Below are positions 51,809 to 59,625 of a stretch of 61,750 bases of DNA, one piece after another. Position numbers and translations under genes: made by a program. The DNA is taken from the NCBI GenBank assembly GCA_018335655.1, contig JAGXRX010000055.1:1-61750 (forward strand). Direction: 5' to 3'. A model generated the notes under the pieces. That model saw only the letters and a program-made list of their open reading frames with translations. It searched no databases and was not told the DNA's origin. Every line of letters starts with the position of its first letter. Position 1 is the first letter of the stretch. This DNA is from Erysipelothrix sp. (GTDB taxonomy: Bacteria > Bacillota_I > Bacilli_A > Erysipelotrichales > Erysipelotrichaceae).

Positions 51809-52835
51809 TCCAATTGAAGTTAATGGCATTGCAGTGTCAGTTCCATCACTGTCTCAAGCTTTAAGAGCTCATGCTCATGTCACCCACATTGATGAATACA
51901 ATCAAGACTATGCTTGGTTTTTAAAGTCTTTTGATTTTTCAAAGTTTGAACCAAAAGTTGATATGATCTGTTTTCAAGAAGTCTATAAACCTTGGTTTTG
52001 GACATGTGCAAAACAAGCACAACGTGCTTCAATTCCTTATATTATTACCCCACGTGTGTCTTTAACCATCGGAGCTCAAAACCAACGTGCTTGGAAAAAA
52101 AGACTTGCGAATTTATTGTTTGTACGCTCATTTGTACGAAACGCGCGTGCGCTTCATTTCCTTAATGAACAAGAAGCAAAACGTTCGATCTCATTTGATC
52201 ATCCTCATCAGATTCTTGTCGGGAATGGGGTTAAGATTCCACAAGTTATTGATGTCGTACATCGTGAAAAAGTCATGCTTATGCTAGTGCGTAAGGATAT
52301 AAACCATAAAGGATTAGACTTATGTGTTCAAGCAGTAAGTAAAGTTGCACATCTATTTAGACAACAACACTTTGAAGTTCATATTCATGGAAGTGACTAT
52401 CGCAGTCAAAAAAGTCTTATTCAAGCCATGATTGACAAAGAAAAAGTTCAAGACATTGTAAAACTTCTTCCTGCAATTCATGAAGAAAATAAGATGAATA
52501 AACTACATACTTCTCGAGTCATTCTTCTCACATCACGCTTTGAAGGACATCCTCAAGGTTTATTAGAAGGATTAGCTTATGGTTGTGTTGGCATTGCCTC
52601 CACAGGAAGTAATGTAGCAACACAAATAGAAGAACATGATGCAGGATATAATGCACAAGATGGCGTAGAAGGGCTTGTAAAGGCCTTTAAGGAGTTCTTT
52701 AGTAACGAAGCTTCTTGGCAAAGACAAGCGCTTAATGCGCATGCTTGGATGAAGGAAACAGCGCATTGGGATAAAGTGTCTGAAGTGTTTATAAATGAGT
52801 TAAAAAGGTATATACAACCAGGAGAAAAAGTATGA
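51780..52835 (+). CDS. GT4-like glycosyltransferase
   Basis: A 351-residue GT-B enzyme. The N-terminal half opens LILSSIDPIEVNGIAVSVPSL, usual for GT4; the C-terminal half contains the E-x7-E type nucleotide-sugar motif in SRFEGHPQGLLEGLAYG near 248-264. It transfers a sugar from a nucleotide donor, acceptor unknown. GGAGG lies upstream within the epimerase gene. Together with the exporter and epimerase it forms a small glycan cassette between ileS and the rRNA methylase. Confidence 0.88.
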   Translation: MHILILSSIDPIEVNGIAVSVPSLSQALRAHAHVTHIDEYNQDYAWFLKSFDFSKFEPKVDMICFQEVYKPWFWTCAKQAQRASIPYIITPRVSLTIGAQNQRAWKKRLANLLFVRSFVRNARALHFLNEQEAKRSISFDHPHQILVGNGVKIPQVIDVVHREKVMLMLVRKDINHKGLDLCVQAVSKVAHLFRQQHFEVHIHGSDYRSQKSLIQAMIDKEKVQDIVKLLPAIHEENKMNKLHTSRVILLTSRFEGHPQGLLEGLAYGCVGIASTGSNVATQIEEHDAGYNAQDGVEGLVKAFKEFFSNEASWQRQALNAHAWMKETAHWDKVSEVFINELKRYIQPGEKV

Positions 52836-53560
52836 TCACAAGTGTTAATAATGAGCAAATCAGTGAATTAGCTAAACTTCACCAAAAGAAATATCGTGAT
52901 CGTCTTAAACTCGCCCTTGTGGATGGAGAGCATTTAATTCAAGAAGCCTACAAAGCAAAAGTGCTGTCTCATGTGTATGGATTAAATGAAGAATCTTTGC
53001 TTAGTGATATTTCTTATACTCAAGTAAGTGAAAGTGTCATGAGAAAACTTTGTGCAACCACATCACTTTCTCGCTTTATAGGTGTTATCAAAATACAAGT
53101 GCCTCAACCACTTCAAGACTTTGTCTTAGTGCTTGATGGTGTTCAAGATCCTGGTAATGTCGGAACATTACTTCGTAGTGCCTTAGCATTTGATTTTCTC
53201 AGTGTTATTTGCTTACCTGGGTGTGCTGATCCCTATGGTCCAAAAGCCATTGCCGCATCTCAAGGTGCAATATTTCAGTGTAGTATTCATGCCATGTCTT
53301 TAGATGAACTTAACGAAACACTTTCATTAAGAAACTATGATGTCATTGTGAGTGATGTTCATGATGCAGCACCACTACAAAGTCTACAATTTAAAACACC
53401 ATGCATGCTTGTGCTTGGAAGTGAAGGGGCTGGAGTGAGTGAAGCAGTAAAAGGCTTAGCCACTCAAAAAGTGCGTATTGATACAAACCATGTGGAATCA
53501 CTGAATGTCGCCACGGCAGGCTCAATCTTAATGCATGCGCTCTTTTTTTTAAAAGGTTGA
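52832..53560 (+). CDS. SpoU/TrmH-family RNA 2'-O-methyltransferase
   Basis: A 242-residue SPOUT methylase: N-terminal L30e-like substrate domain (about 1-95, KKYRDRLKLALVDGEHLIQEA) and a trefoil-knot domain with motif 1 VQDPGNVGTLLRSA, motif 2 LVLGSEGAGVS and motif 3 ESLNVATAGSILMHAL. It methylates ribose in rRNA or tRNA using SAM; homologues next to pheST in Bacillota are annotated YsgA. It overlaps the glycosyltransferase gene by four bases. Confidence 0.92.
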   Translation: MITSVNNEQISELAKLHQKKYRDRLKLALVDGEHLIQEAYKAKVLSHVYGLNEESLLSDISYTQVSESVMRKLCATTSLSRFIGVIKIQVPQPLQDFVLVLDGVQDPGNVGTLLRSALAFDFLSVICLPGCADPYGPKAIAASQGAIFQCSIHAMSLDELNETLSLRNYDVIVSDVHDAAPLQSLQFKTPCMLVLGSEGAGVSEAVKGLATQKVRIDTNHVESLNVATAGSILMHALFFLKG

Positions 53561-53578
53561 GTTGTTGAGTAAAGTATG

Positions 53579-53797
53579 TCATAATAGTAACGAAAATCGA
53601 TGCATGAATCCATGGTGTGAAGACGGTTCAAACAAAGCGAGAAGTGACGGTGCAAGACTTCATTGAATTACACACTATTCAATTCATAAGAGAAGAGATC
53701 CTTCCGTTGGTCACGTTATCGCCACTAGAGGTGCACTCATTGAGTGAATCAGAATGGTACCGCGTGCAAACGTTTCTGAAGTAGAAACGTTTTTTTA
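53579..53797 (+). promoter_or_regulatory. T-box riboswitch (phenylalanine) upstream of pheST
   Basis: A T-box AATGGTACCGCG (53753-53764) precedes a terminator, AAACGTTTCT/AGAAACGTTT (53768-53777 with 53783-53792), and a T-run. The base helix pairs ATGAAT (53604-53609) with ATTCAT (53682-53687); the codon before the unpaired A is TTC (53678-53680), phenylalanine. The T-box core is slightly degenerate (GAATGGTACC rather than AAGGTGGTACC). CATAAT near 53579 is a possible -10. Confidence 0.87.
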
Positions 53798-53812
53798 TGT
53801 TAAGGAGGCAAT

Positions 53813-54844
53813 ATGTCCATAGAAAACATCCAATCATCAGCCTTAGAAGCTATCCAACAAGCTACCAGTGTAGCGCAACTTCAAGAGGTTCGACTCCAAT
53901 TTTTATCCAAAAAAGGCCAAGTGGCTTCGCTTATGAGTACCCTTAAGGATTTAGATCCTGAAGCGCGTAAAAGCTTTGGTGCTCAAGTGAATACCCTTAA
54001 GGCATCCTTAGAAGCAGCTTTTGAAGAAGCACAAGTGCGACTTGAAAGTATTGAGCTTGCTCAAAATCTTAAAAAAGATGCTTTAGACATGACTTTGTTA
54101 GGAACAAGTATTTCTTTAGGAACACTTCATCCTTTAACACTGGTCACACAAACTATTGAAGATGTGTTCATTGGTTTAGGTTATCAAGTCGTGGAAGGTC
54201 CAGAAGTAGAACTTGATCTATACAACTTTGAAAAAGCAAACATTCCTGCAAATCATCCAGCACGTGATATGCAAGACACTTTTTATATTGATGTAGAGTG
54301 GTTACTTCGTACTCACACTACCGCCATTCAAACACGTGTGCTTGAATCCAGTGCTCCACATGTGCCTTTAAAAGTCATTTGTCCTGGTAAGGTGTATCGC
54401 AAAGATGATGATGATGCAACCCATTCTCATCAATTTACTCAAATTGAAGGACTAGTGGTAGGAGAGGGTGTCACGATGGCCAACCTCAAACATACTCTAG
54501 AAACCTTAGCAAAAGCGATGTTTGGAGAAAGTCGTGTCATACGTCTTCGTCCTTCATACTTTCAGTTCACAGAACCAAGTGTTGAAGTTGATGTGTCCTG
54601 TCACTTATGTGGTGGTAGTGGATGCAGTATATGCAAACAAACCGGTTGGATTGAAGTGTTAGGAGCAGGGATGGTTCATCCTGAAGTATTAAGAAAAGCA
54701 GGTTATGATCCACAAGTGGTAAGTGGTTTTGCGTTTGGGTGTGGTGTTGAACGTATAGCAATGCTTAAGTATGGTATTGATGACATTCGTCATTTCTACA
54801 CCAATGCAGCCCCATTCTTATCTGTATTTAAGCGGTTTGAGTAA
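53813..54844 (+). CDS. pheS: phenylalanyl-tRNA synthetase alpha subunit
   Basis: A 343-residue class II catalytic subunit: N-terminal coiled coil (about 1-85), HPLTLVTQTIEDVFIGLG motif 1 region, HQFTQIEGLVVGEG (motif 2) and GFAFGCGVERIAMLKYGIDDIRHFY (motif 3; residues cited as landmark). It forms the active alpha2-beta2 enzyme with PheT. A small CxxC-type insert (CHLCGGSGCSICKQTGW near 264-280) resembles a zinc knuckle, as seen in several PheS. AAGGAGG precedes the ATG. Confidence 0.96.
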   Translation: MSIENIQSSALEAIQQATSVAQLQEVRLQFLSKKGQVASLMSTLKDLDPEARKSFGAQVNTLKASLEAAFEEAQVRLESIELAQNLKKDALDMTLLGTSISLGTLHPLTLVTQTIEDVFIGLGYQVVEGPEVELDLYNFEKANIPANHPARDMQDTFYIDVEWLLRTHTTAIQTRVLESSAPHVPLKVICPGKVYRKDDDDATHSHQFTQIEGLVVGEGVTMANLKHTLETLAKAMFGESRVIRLRPSYFQFTEPSVEVDVSCHLCGGSGCSICKQTGWIEVLGAGMVHPEVLRKAGYDPQVVSGFAFGCGVERIAMLKYGIDDIRHFYTNAAPFLSVFKRFE

Positions 54845-54856
54845 GGAGAATTACCA

Positions 54857-57229
54857 ATGATACTATCAAAACAATGGTTATCCACCCGTGTGGATTTAAT
54901 AGGGGTCAGTAATGATGCCTTAGCGCATGCGCTAACACATGCTGGCTTTGAAGTTGAAGAAGTTAAACCTTTAGTAAAAGTAAGTGGCTGTGTTATCGGC
55001 CGTGTTTTAACATGCATTAATCATCCTGATTCTGATCATTTACACTTAACAACCGTTGATGTTGGTGATGAGGTCATTGATGTTGTGTGTGGTGCAAGTA
55101 ATGTGCGTGAAGGCATCACTGTCATTGTAGCGAGAGTAGGAGCTCAACTTCCAGGATTAACCATTAAGGCAACCACAGTACGTGGTAAACCTTCCATGGG
55201 CATGATTTGTTCATACAGTGAACTAGGACTTGATGATAAGTTTATTCCTGAGTCTATGAAAGAGGGTATTGCGATATTAGATGAAGAATATCCACTAGGT
55301 ATGGATGCTTTAGAAGCATTAGGATGGGACGATACACTCTTTGATATTTCACTTACGCCAAATCGTGCGAATGCAAACTCTTTGATTGCCATGGCGTGGG
55401 AAGTAAGTGCCATCTTAAATCGAGATTTAATTGCAGTACCTCATGAGCATGTCGTGTATGATGTGGATCATACGCCTTTAAGTATTACTTCCACAACGTC
55501 TGGTTGTCCACAATTCTTAGGACGAATCATTGAAGAGGTCACATTAAGTGAATCACCACGTTGGTTAAAGAACATCTTAATGGCTTACAATATCAAATCC
55601 ATTAATAATGTTGTGGATATTTCTAACTTGGTCATGTTGGAAACTGGACATCCTCTTCACTTCTATGATCGTACCTTACTTAATAACGACCATTTAGGAG
55701 CGAGTGAAGGCTTTTTAGGAGCATACACTGCTCTTGATGAGATTACATATGAACTACTTTCTGAGGACGTTTGTATTGTCTCTGAAGAGGAGATAGTTGG
55801 ACTTGGTGGAATTATTGGAGGGGATAACTCTAAAATTCTTAATACTACCAAATCTATTATTATTGAAGTTGCAGAATTTGATCCAATGCGCATTAAAGCA
55901 ACCTCTAAGCGTCTTCAAATTCAAACGGATGCGGCAGCTCGCTTTAGTAAGTTTATTGATCCTGTGACTAGTATGGCTACCATGGAAAGAGCAACTTATT
56001 ATCTTAAAACCTTAGCGAATGCGAAGGGGATACACCCTATTGTTGCGCTTGCGCCACTTGCAAATGAAGAACTAAGAACGATTTCACTATCTTTATCGTT
56101 CATTAATAAACTATGTGGTACAACACTCAGTGTTGATCAAGTATTTAACACATTAAGTGCTTTAGGATTTGATCCAAGTGAAGAAAGTGAAATGTTTGAA
56201 GTGAATGTTCCAAGTCATCGTGATGATATTGTCATAAAAGAAGATGTCGTGGAAGAAATCATTCGTGTTATTGGATACTCTAAGATTCCTTCAACACCAT
56301 TATCATTAACTCAAACTGTAGGTAAACTTGATTCCATGCAAATGATGCGTCGTCAACTTCAACATGCCCTTACAGGGATGGGACTCAATGAGGTTGTTAC
56401 GTATACACTCATGCATGAGCGTTATGCAAAAGGACCCATGTCCTATGAACAACCACATATGATCTTAAGTCCACTCTCTGAAGACCGCAAGATGATACGC
56501 AATCACTTGTATGCAAGCACACTTTTAAATGTTGCGAACGCACAGTCTTATAAAAACACTTACAACAGCTTTGAAATTTCCAATGTGTATTTCAAAGGTG
56601 GCTATAAAGTGCATTGTAGTATTGCGCTCACAAAACCAGTGCATACCAATACGATTCTTAAAGAAAAAATTGGTGCACATGTGTTTACACTAAAAGGTAT
56701 GATAGAGACACTTCTCTCACATCTTGGGTTTCAAGCATCGCGTCTTGGTGTCCAAAGCATGGATGAAGATTCACTCTACTTACATCCTTACCAAAGTGCA
56801 TGGTTAACCTTAGATCAAAAGCGAATTGGTTATGTTGGGGTAGTGCATCCTACAAGTGCGAAAGCATTTGATGTTAAACAAACCCTCATTGCGGAACTTG
56901 ATTTAAGTCTACTTCATGATCTTAAAAAAGGTAAGATTGCCTTTGAACCACTATCTAAACTACAAACGATTACAAAAGATATTGCCTTGGTTTTAGATAA
57001 ATCAATTCCAAGTGCAAGTATCATTAAAACAATCCTCAAAGCAGGAAAACCATTCATTGATTCTGCGGTTGTCTTTGATTTATTTACCATGTCCGAAACA
57101 ACCCACTCCATGGCTTTAACACTAAGTTTTAAAAACAATCAAGGCTATACACAAGCTCAAATTGAAGAAGTCATGAGTAAAGTGCTTAAAGCATGCGAAC
57201 TAGAACATAAAGCGAGTATTCGATCATGA
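54857..57229 (+). CDS. pheT: phenylalanyl-tRNA synthetase beta subunit
   Basis: A 790-residue protein with the full order: EMAP-type tRNA-binding domain (about 40-150, GRVLTCINHPDSDHLHLTTVDVG region), B3/B4 editing domain (about 215-385), B5 (about 405-475), catalytic-like core, and C-terminal anticodon-binding FDX-ACB domain (LSKLQTITKDIALVLDKSIP...SMALTLSF). It edits mischarged Tyr-tRNA-Phe and binds tRNA. It lies 12 bases after pheS and overlaps the SDR gene by four bases. Confidence 0.96.
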   Translation: MILSKQWLSTRVDLIGVSNDALAHALTHAGFEVEEVKPLVKVSGCVIGRVLTCINHPDSDHLHLTTVDVGDEVIDVVCGASNVREGITVIVARVGAQLPGLTIKATTVRGKPSMGMICSYSELGLDDKFIPESMKEGIAILDEEYPLGMDALEALGWDDTLFDISLTPNRANANSLIAMAWEVSAILNRDLIAVPHEHVVYDVDHTPLSITSTTSGCPQFLGRIIEEVTLSESPRWLKNILMAYNIKSINNVVDISNLVMLETGHPLHFYDRTLLNNDHLGASEGFLGAYTALDEITYELLSEDVCIVSEEEIVGLGGIIGGDNSKILNTTKSIIIEVAEFDPMRIKATSKRLQIQTDAAARFSKFIDPVTSMATMERATYYLKTLANAKGIHPIVALAPLANEELRTISLSLSFINKLCGTTLSVDQVFNTLSALGFDPSEESEMFEVNVPSHRDDIVIKEDVVEEIIRVIGYSKIPSTPLSLTQTVGKLDSMQMMRRQLQHALTGMGLNEVVTYTLMHERYAKGPMSYEQPHMILSPLSEDRKMIRNHLYASTLLNVANAQSYKNTYNSFEISNVYFKGGYKVHCSIALTKPVHTNTILKEKIGAHVFTLKGMIETLLSHLGFQASRLGVQSMDEDSLYLHPYQSAWLTLDQKRIGYVGVVHPTSAKAFDVKQTLIAELDLSLLHDLKKGKIAFEPLSKLQTITKDIALVLDKSIPSASIIKTILKAGKPFIDSAVVFDLFTMSETTHSMALTLSFKNNQGYTQAQIEEVMSKVLKACELEHKASIRS

Positions 57230-57996
57230 AACGTGCCCTCATTAGTGGTGCTTCCTCAGGACTTGGTGAGTCATTTACCAAAGCCTTAGTCCAAGAAGGT
57301 TATGATTGTGTTGTCTTTGCCCGACGTGAAGATCGCTTAAAGGCACTACAAGACGAGTGTCATCAAATCAGAAATCACAGTGTTGAATATTTTGTGTTGG
57401 ACGCATTAAAAAGTGATGCGGTAGATGCTTTAGAATCAAAGATAAGAGAAAACAACTGGACATTTGATTTAGTCATTAATAATGCAGGATTTGGGTATGT
57501 GGGTGATTTTAAGTCCATGGATGAAGATGTTATGCGTGATATGATCACCGTTAACTGTACATTCTTAACACTATCTACACGCCGTCTTATCCCTTATATG
57601 AACCCACACGCAACCTTTCTTCATGTCTCTTCACTTGCTGGAGAAATGAGTGGTCCAGGTATGAATGTATACTATGCGACAAAAAACTACGTGAGTGCTT
57701 TCTCACTCGCATGTGACATTGAATTTAAACCTTTAGGTCTTCGCTCACTCGCTTTTATTCCAGGACCTGTACATACAGAATTTGGAAAAGTTGCGAAAGC
57801 AGGACCCATGAAAGTCTTTAATCATGTGCCAAGTATGAATGTTGATTTAGCCATCTCACGTGCTATTAAAGGTCTACACAAGAAACAACGATTTATCCTC
57901 TCACAACCCAGTCATCGTGTGCTATTATGGTTAGTGAAGGCATTACCAAGAGTTTGGGTTGCGAAAGCAGTAGCCAAGCTACAATCAAAACGATAA
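57226..57996 (+). CDS. short-chain dehydrogenase/reductase
   Basis: A 256-residue classical SDR: cofactor loop GASSGLGESF (8-17) followed by an ARREDR stretch favouring NADP, NNAGFGYVG, HVSSLAGE with the catalytic serine, and YYATKNYV with the Tyr-x3-Lys pair. The family reduces ketones or aldehydes; the substrate is not readable. Coupled to pheT by a four-base overlap, so it is expressed under the phenylalanine T-box. Confidence 0.88.
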   Translation: MKRALISGASSGLGESFTKALVQEGYDCVVFARREDRLKALQDECHQIRNHSVEYFVLDALKSDAVDALESKIRENNWTFDLVINNAGFGYVGDFKSMDEDVMRDMITVNCTFLTLSTRRLIPYMNPHATFLHVSSLAGEMSGPGMNVYYATKNYVSAFSLACDIEFKPLGLRSLAFIPGPVHTEFGKVAKAGPMKVFNHVPSMNVDLAISRAIKGLHKKQRFILSQPSHRVLLWLVKALPRVWVAKAVAKLQSKR

Positions 57997-58013
57997 TTTA
58001 AAGGAGAAAGAAT

Positions 58014-58727
58014 ATGGGAAGAGCATTCGAAGTACGAAAAAATGCAATGGCGAAAACAGGGGCTGCCAAAACAAAGGTATACTCTAAGTTTGGAAAAGAG
58101 ATTTATATTGCTGCGAAATCTGGTGAACCTAATCCTGATATGAATGTCTCTTTACGTCGTATTATAGAGAAGGCAAAAGCAGCACAAGTTCCTTCAGAAA
58201 TCATTAAACGTGCCATTGATAAGGCAAAAGGAAATGATGATACACAATACAATGAAGTACGCTATGAAGGCTTTAGCTCAGGAGCAGCAACCATTATTGT
58301 CGAGTGTTTAAGTGATAATGTGAATCGCACCTATGCGGATGTACGCAATGCTTTCAATAAGTCTTCAGGAAAACTAGGGGTTATGGGAAGTGTTATTCAT
58401 ACCTATGATCATGTAGGGCTACTTCAAGTTAACTACAATGATGAAGAAAAGGCATTAGAAGCACTTATTGAAGCGGAAGTGGATGTCATTGATCTTGAGA
58501 TGGTTAATGATGAATTATCAGTGAGTGTCATTCCAAGTGATCTTTATAAAGCAAAAGAAGCATTAAGTGCTTTGGTTGAGACTGAGTTTAGTGTCTTTGA
58601 AACAACCTTCATTGCGCAAGAAAGTGTCACATTAGAAGGCGATGATTTAGTTCATTTTAATAAACTGTTGGGAATGCTTGAAGCGATAGATGATGTTAGT
58701 GATGTCTATCACAACGTAAATCTATGA
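58014..58727 (+). CDS. YebC/PmpR-family protein
   Basis: A 237-residue protein starting MGRAFEVRKNAMAKTGAAKTKVYSKFGKEI (YeeN-type N-terminus, quoted here in part) and continuing with IERAIDKAKG-like helices, then VRYEGFSSGAATIIVECLSDN and the terminal VYHNVNL. The family was described as DNA-binding regulators, and recent work assigns YebC-type proteins a role in helping ribosomes through proline-rich stretches. AAAGGAG lies upstream. It overlaps tagD by four bases. Confidence 0.92.
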   Translation: MGRAFEVRKNAMAKTGAAKTKVYSKFGKEIYIAAKSGEPNPDMNVSLRRIIEKAKAAQVPSEIIKRAIDKAKGNDDTQYNEVRYEGFSSGAATIIVECLSDNVNRTYADVRNAFNKSSGKLGVMGSVIHTYDHVGLLQVNYNDEEKALEALIEAEVDVIDLEMVNDELSVSVIPSDLYKAKEALSALVETEFSVFETTFIAQESVTLEGDDLVHFNKLLGMLEAIDDVSDVYHNVNL

Positions 58728-59125
58728 AACGCGTGATAACCTATGGAACGTTTGATTTACTTCACTATGGACATGTTAAGTTATTAGAGCGTGCAAAAGC
58801 TTTAGGGGACTACTTAATTGTGGCATTGTCTTCAGATGAGTTTAATATCATTAAAGGAAAACATGCCTATCATCCTTTTGAAGAAAGAAAAGCGATGCTT
58901 GAAGCATTAAGAGTGGTCGATCTTGTGATTCGTGAAGACACATGGGAGCAAAAAACAGACGATGTGATTAACTATCACGTGGATGTGTTTGTGATTGGAG
59001 ACGATTGGGAAGGGAAGTTTGATTTCTTAAAAGAACATTGTGAAGTAGTTTATCTTCCAAGAACACAAGGTATCTCAACCACAAAGATTAAACATGATTT
59101 AGAAGGACGTAAAAACGAGCAATGA
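58724..59125 (+). CDS. tagD: glycerol-3-phosphate cytidylyltransferase
   Basis: A 133-residue nucleotidyltransferase with YGTFDLLHYGHVKLLERAK (HxGH-type motif H14-x-G-H17), WEGKFDFLK and the ISTTKIK signature near the end. It makes CDP-glycerol from CTP and glycerol-3-phosphate, precursor of glycerol-phosphate wall polymers. Standing alone at the end of the pheST operon, it links to the surface-glycan genes elsewhere in the window only by theme. Confidence 0.93.
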   Translation: MKRVITYGTFDLLHYGHVKLLERAKALGDYLIVALSSDEFNIIKGKHAYHPFEERKAMLEALRVVDLVIREDTWEQKTDDVINYHVDVFVIGDDWEGKFDFLKEHCEVVYLPRTQGISTTKIKHDLEGRKNEQ

Positions 59126-59214
59126 GATTGATGCTTCACTTAACATGATGGTTATTAGACTTACTTTTGTGACTATTCACCATTGAGGATTTAAACTGAA
59201 GGTAGCATTAACTA
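59126..59214 (+). other. spacer after tagD
   Basis: No gene, clear hairpin terminator or other structure is seen between the tagD stop codon and the promoter at 59215. Confidence 0.5.
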
Positions 59215-59242
59215 TTGATTAATTACTGCTTTATGCTATAGT
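59215..59242 (+). promoter_or_regulatory. promoter of the repeat-hairpin RNA
   Basis: TTGATT (59215-59220), 16-bp spacer, extended -10 TGC-TATAGT (TATAGT at 59237-59242). Predicted start near 59249. Confidence 0.75.
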
Positions 59243-59256
59243 AAAAGTGCAAATGG

Positions 59257-59370
59257 CCTTAGCAATGTGGCCCCAGTATCATTGCAAGAGACAATTGACC
59301 TTAGCAATGTGGTCCCAGTATCATTGCATGAGACAAATGACCTTCACAATGTGGTCCCAGTATCATTGTA
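59257..59370 (+). repeat. three tandem 42-bp repeats
   Basis: Units begin at 59257, 59299 and 59341, an exact 42-bp period. Copies 1 and 2 differ at three to four positions; copy 3 matches for about 28 bases (CCTTCACAATGTGGTCCCAG and onward) and then runs into the terminator. There are no unique spacers, so this is not a CRISPR array. Confidence 0.93.
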
Positions 59371-59371
59371 G

Positions 59372-59399
59372 TGGAGACTTCGGTCTCCATCTTTTTTTT
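59372..59399 (+). terminator. UUCG-tetraloop terminator
   Basis: TGGAGAC-TTCG-GTCTCCA stem-loop followed by TC and seven to eight T. It ends the repeat RNA. Confidence 0.9.
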
Positions 59400-59423
59400 A
59401 TCTAAAACGGGGGAGTATCGTTT

Positions 59424-59531
59424 ATGATTAAGAATTGTATGTATTTTGCAATACCTGTAGTTAACTATGATTATAGAGATTCACAAGATCAAAGCAGAAT
59501 TCGTGGTTATAGTGAATTAACCATCAATTAA
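59424..59531 (+). CDS. 35-residue ORF downstream of the repeat RNA
   Basis: An ORF begins MIKNCMYFAIPVVNYDYRDS and ends ELTIN. GGGGGAG lies nine bases upstream of the ATG, a strong ribosome binding site. It follows the UUCG terminator by 24 bases and is closed by the terminator at 59571, so it would be expressed only on read-through. No family is recognised. It could be a peptide gene controlled by the hairpin leader, or a chance ORF. Confidence 0.45.
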   Translation: MIKNCMYFAIPVVNYDYRDSQDQSRIRGYSELTIN

Positions 59532-59570
59532 GCAAAAATAGATTGTAGAGTATAAACACAACCAAAATAA

Positions 59571-59607
59571 AAACAACACCAAGGAATAAACTTGGTGTTG
59601 TTTTTGT
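59571..59607. terminator. bidirectional terminator
   Basis: AAACAACACCAAG/CTTGGTGTTGTTT, 13 pairs, loop GAATAAA, followed by TT and preceded by AA-rich sequence. It separates the 35-codon ORF from the convergent anti-sigma gene. Confidence 0.85.
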
Positions 59608-59625
59608 AGTTAATAAAATTTTGAA

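Larger units (their letters stand above)
59249..59399 (+). ncRNA. predicted structured small RNA or leader with three repeated hairpins
   Basis: Between a good promoter and a UUCG-capped terminator lie about 150 bases with no ORF. They consist of three copies of a 42-base unit, each forming a six-pair stem (GCAATG/CATTGC in copies 1 and 2, ACAATG/CATTGT in copy 3) and an almost invariant 12-base loop TGGYCCCAGTAT. The G-C to A-T exchange in copy 3 is compensatory. I know no RNA family with this arrangement. It could act in trans as a titrating RNA, or as a leader attenuating the 35-codon ORF downstream. Confidence 0.65.

Noticed and set aside
59257-59370. CRISPR array
   Set aside because: The 42-bp units follow each other directly with no unique spacers, only three copies exist, and no cas genes are present.
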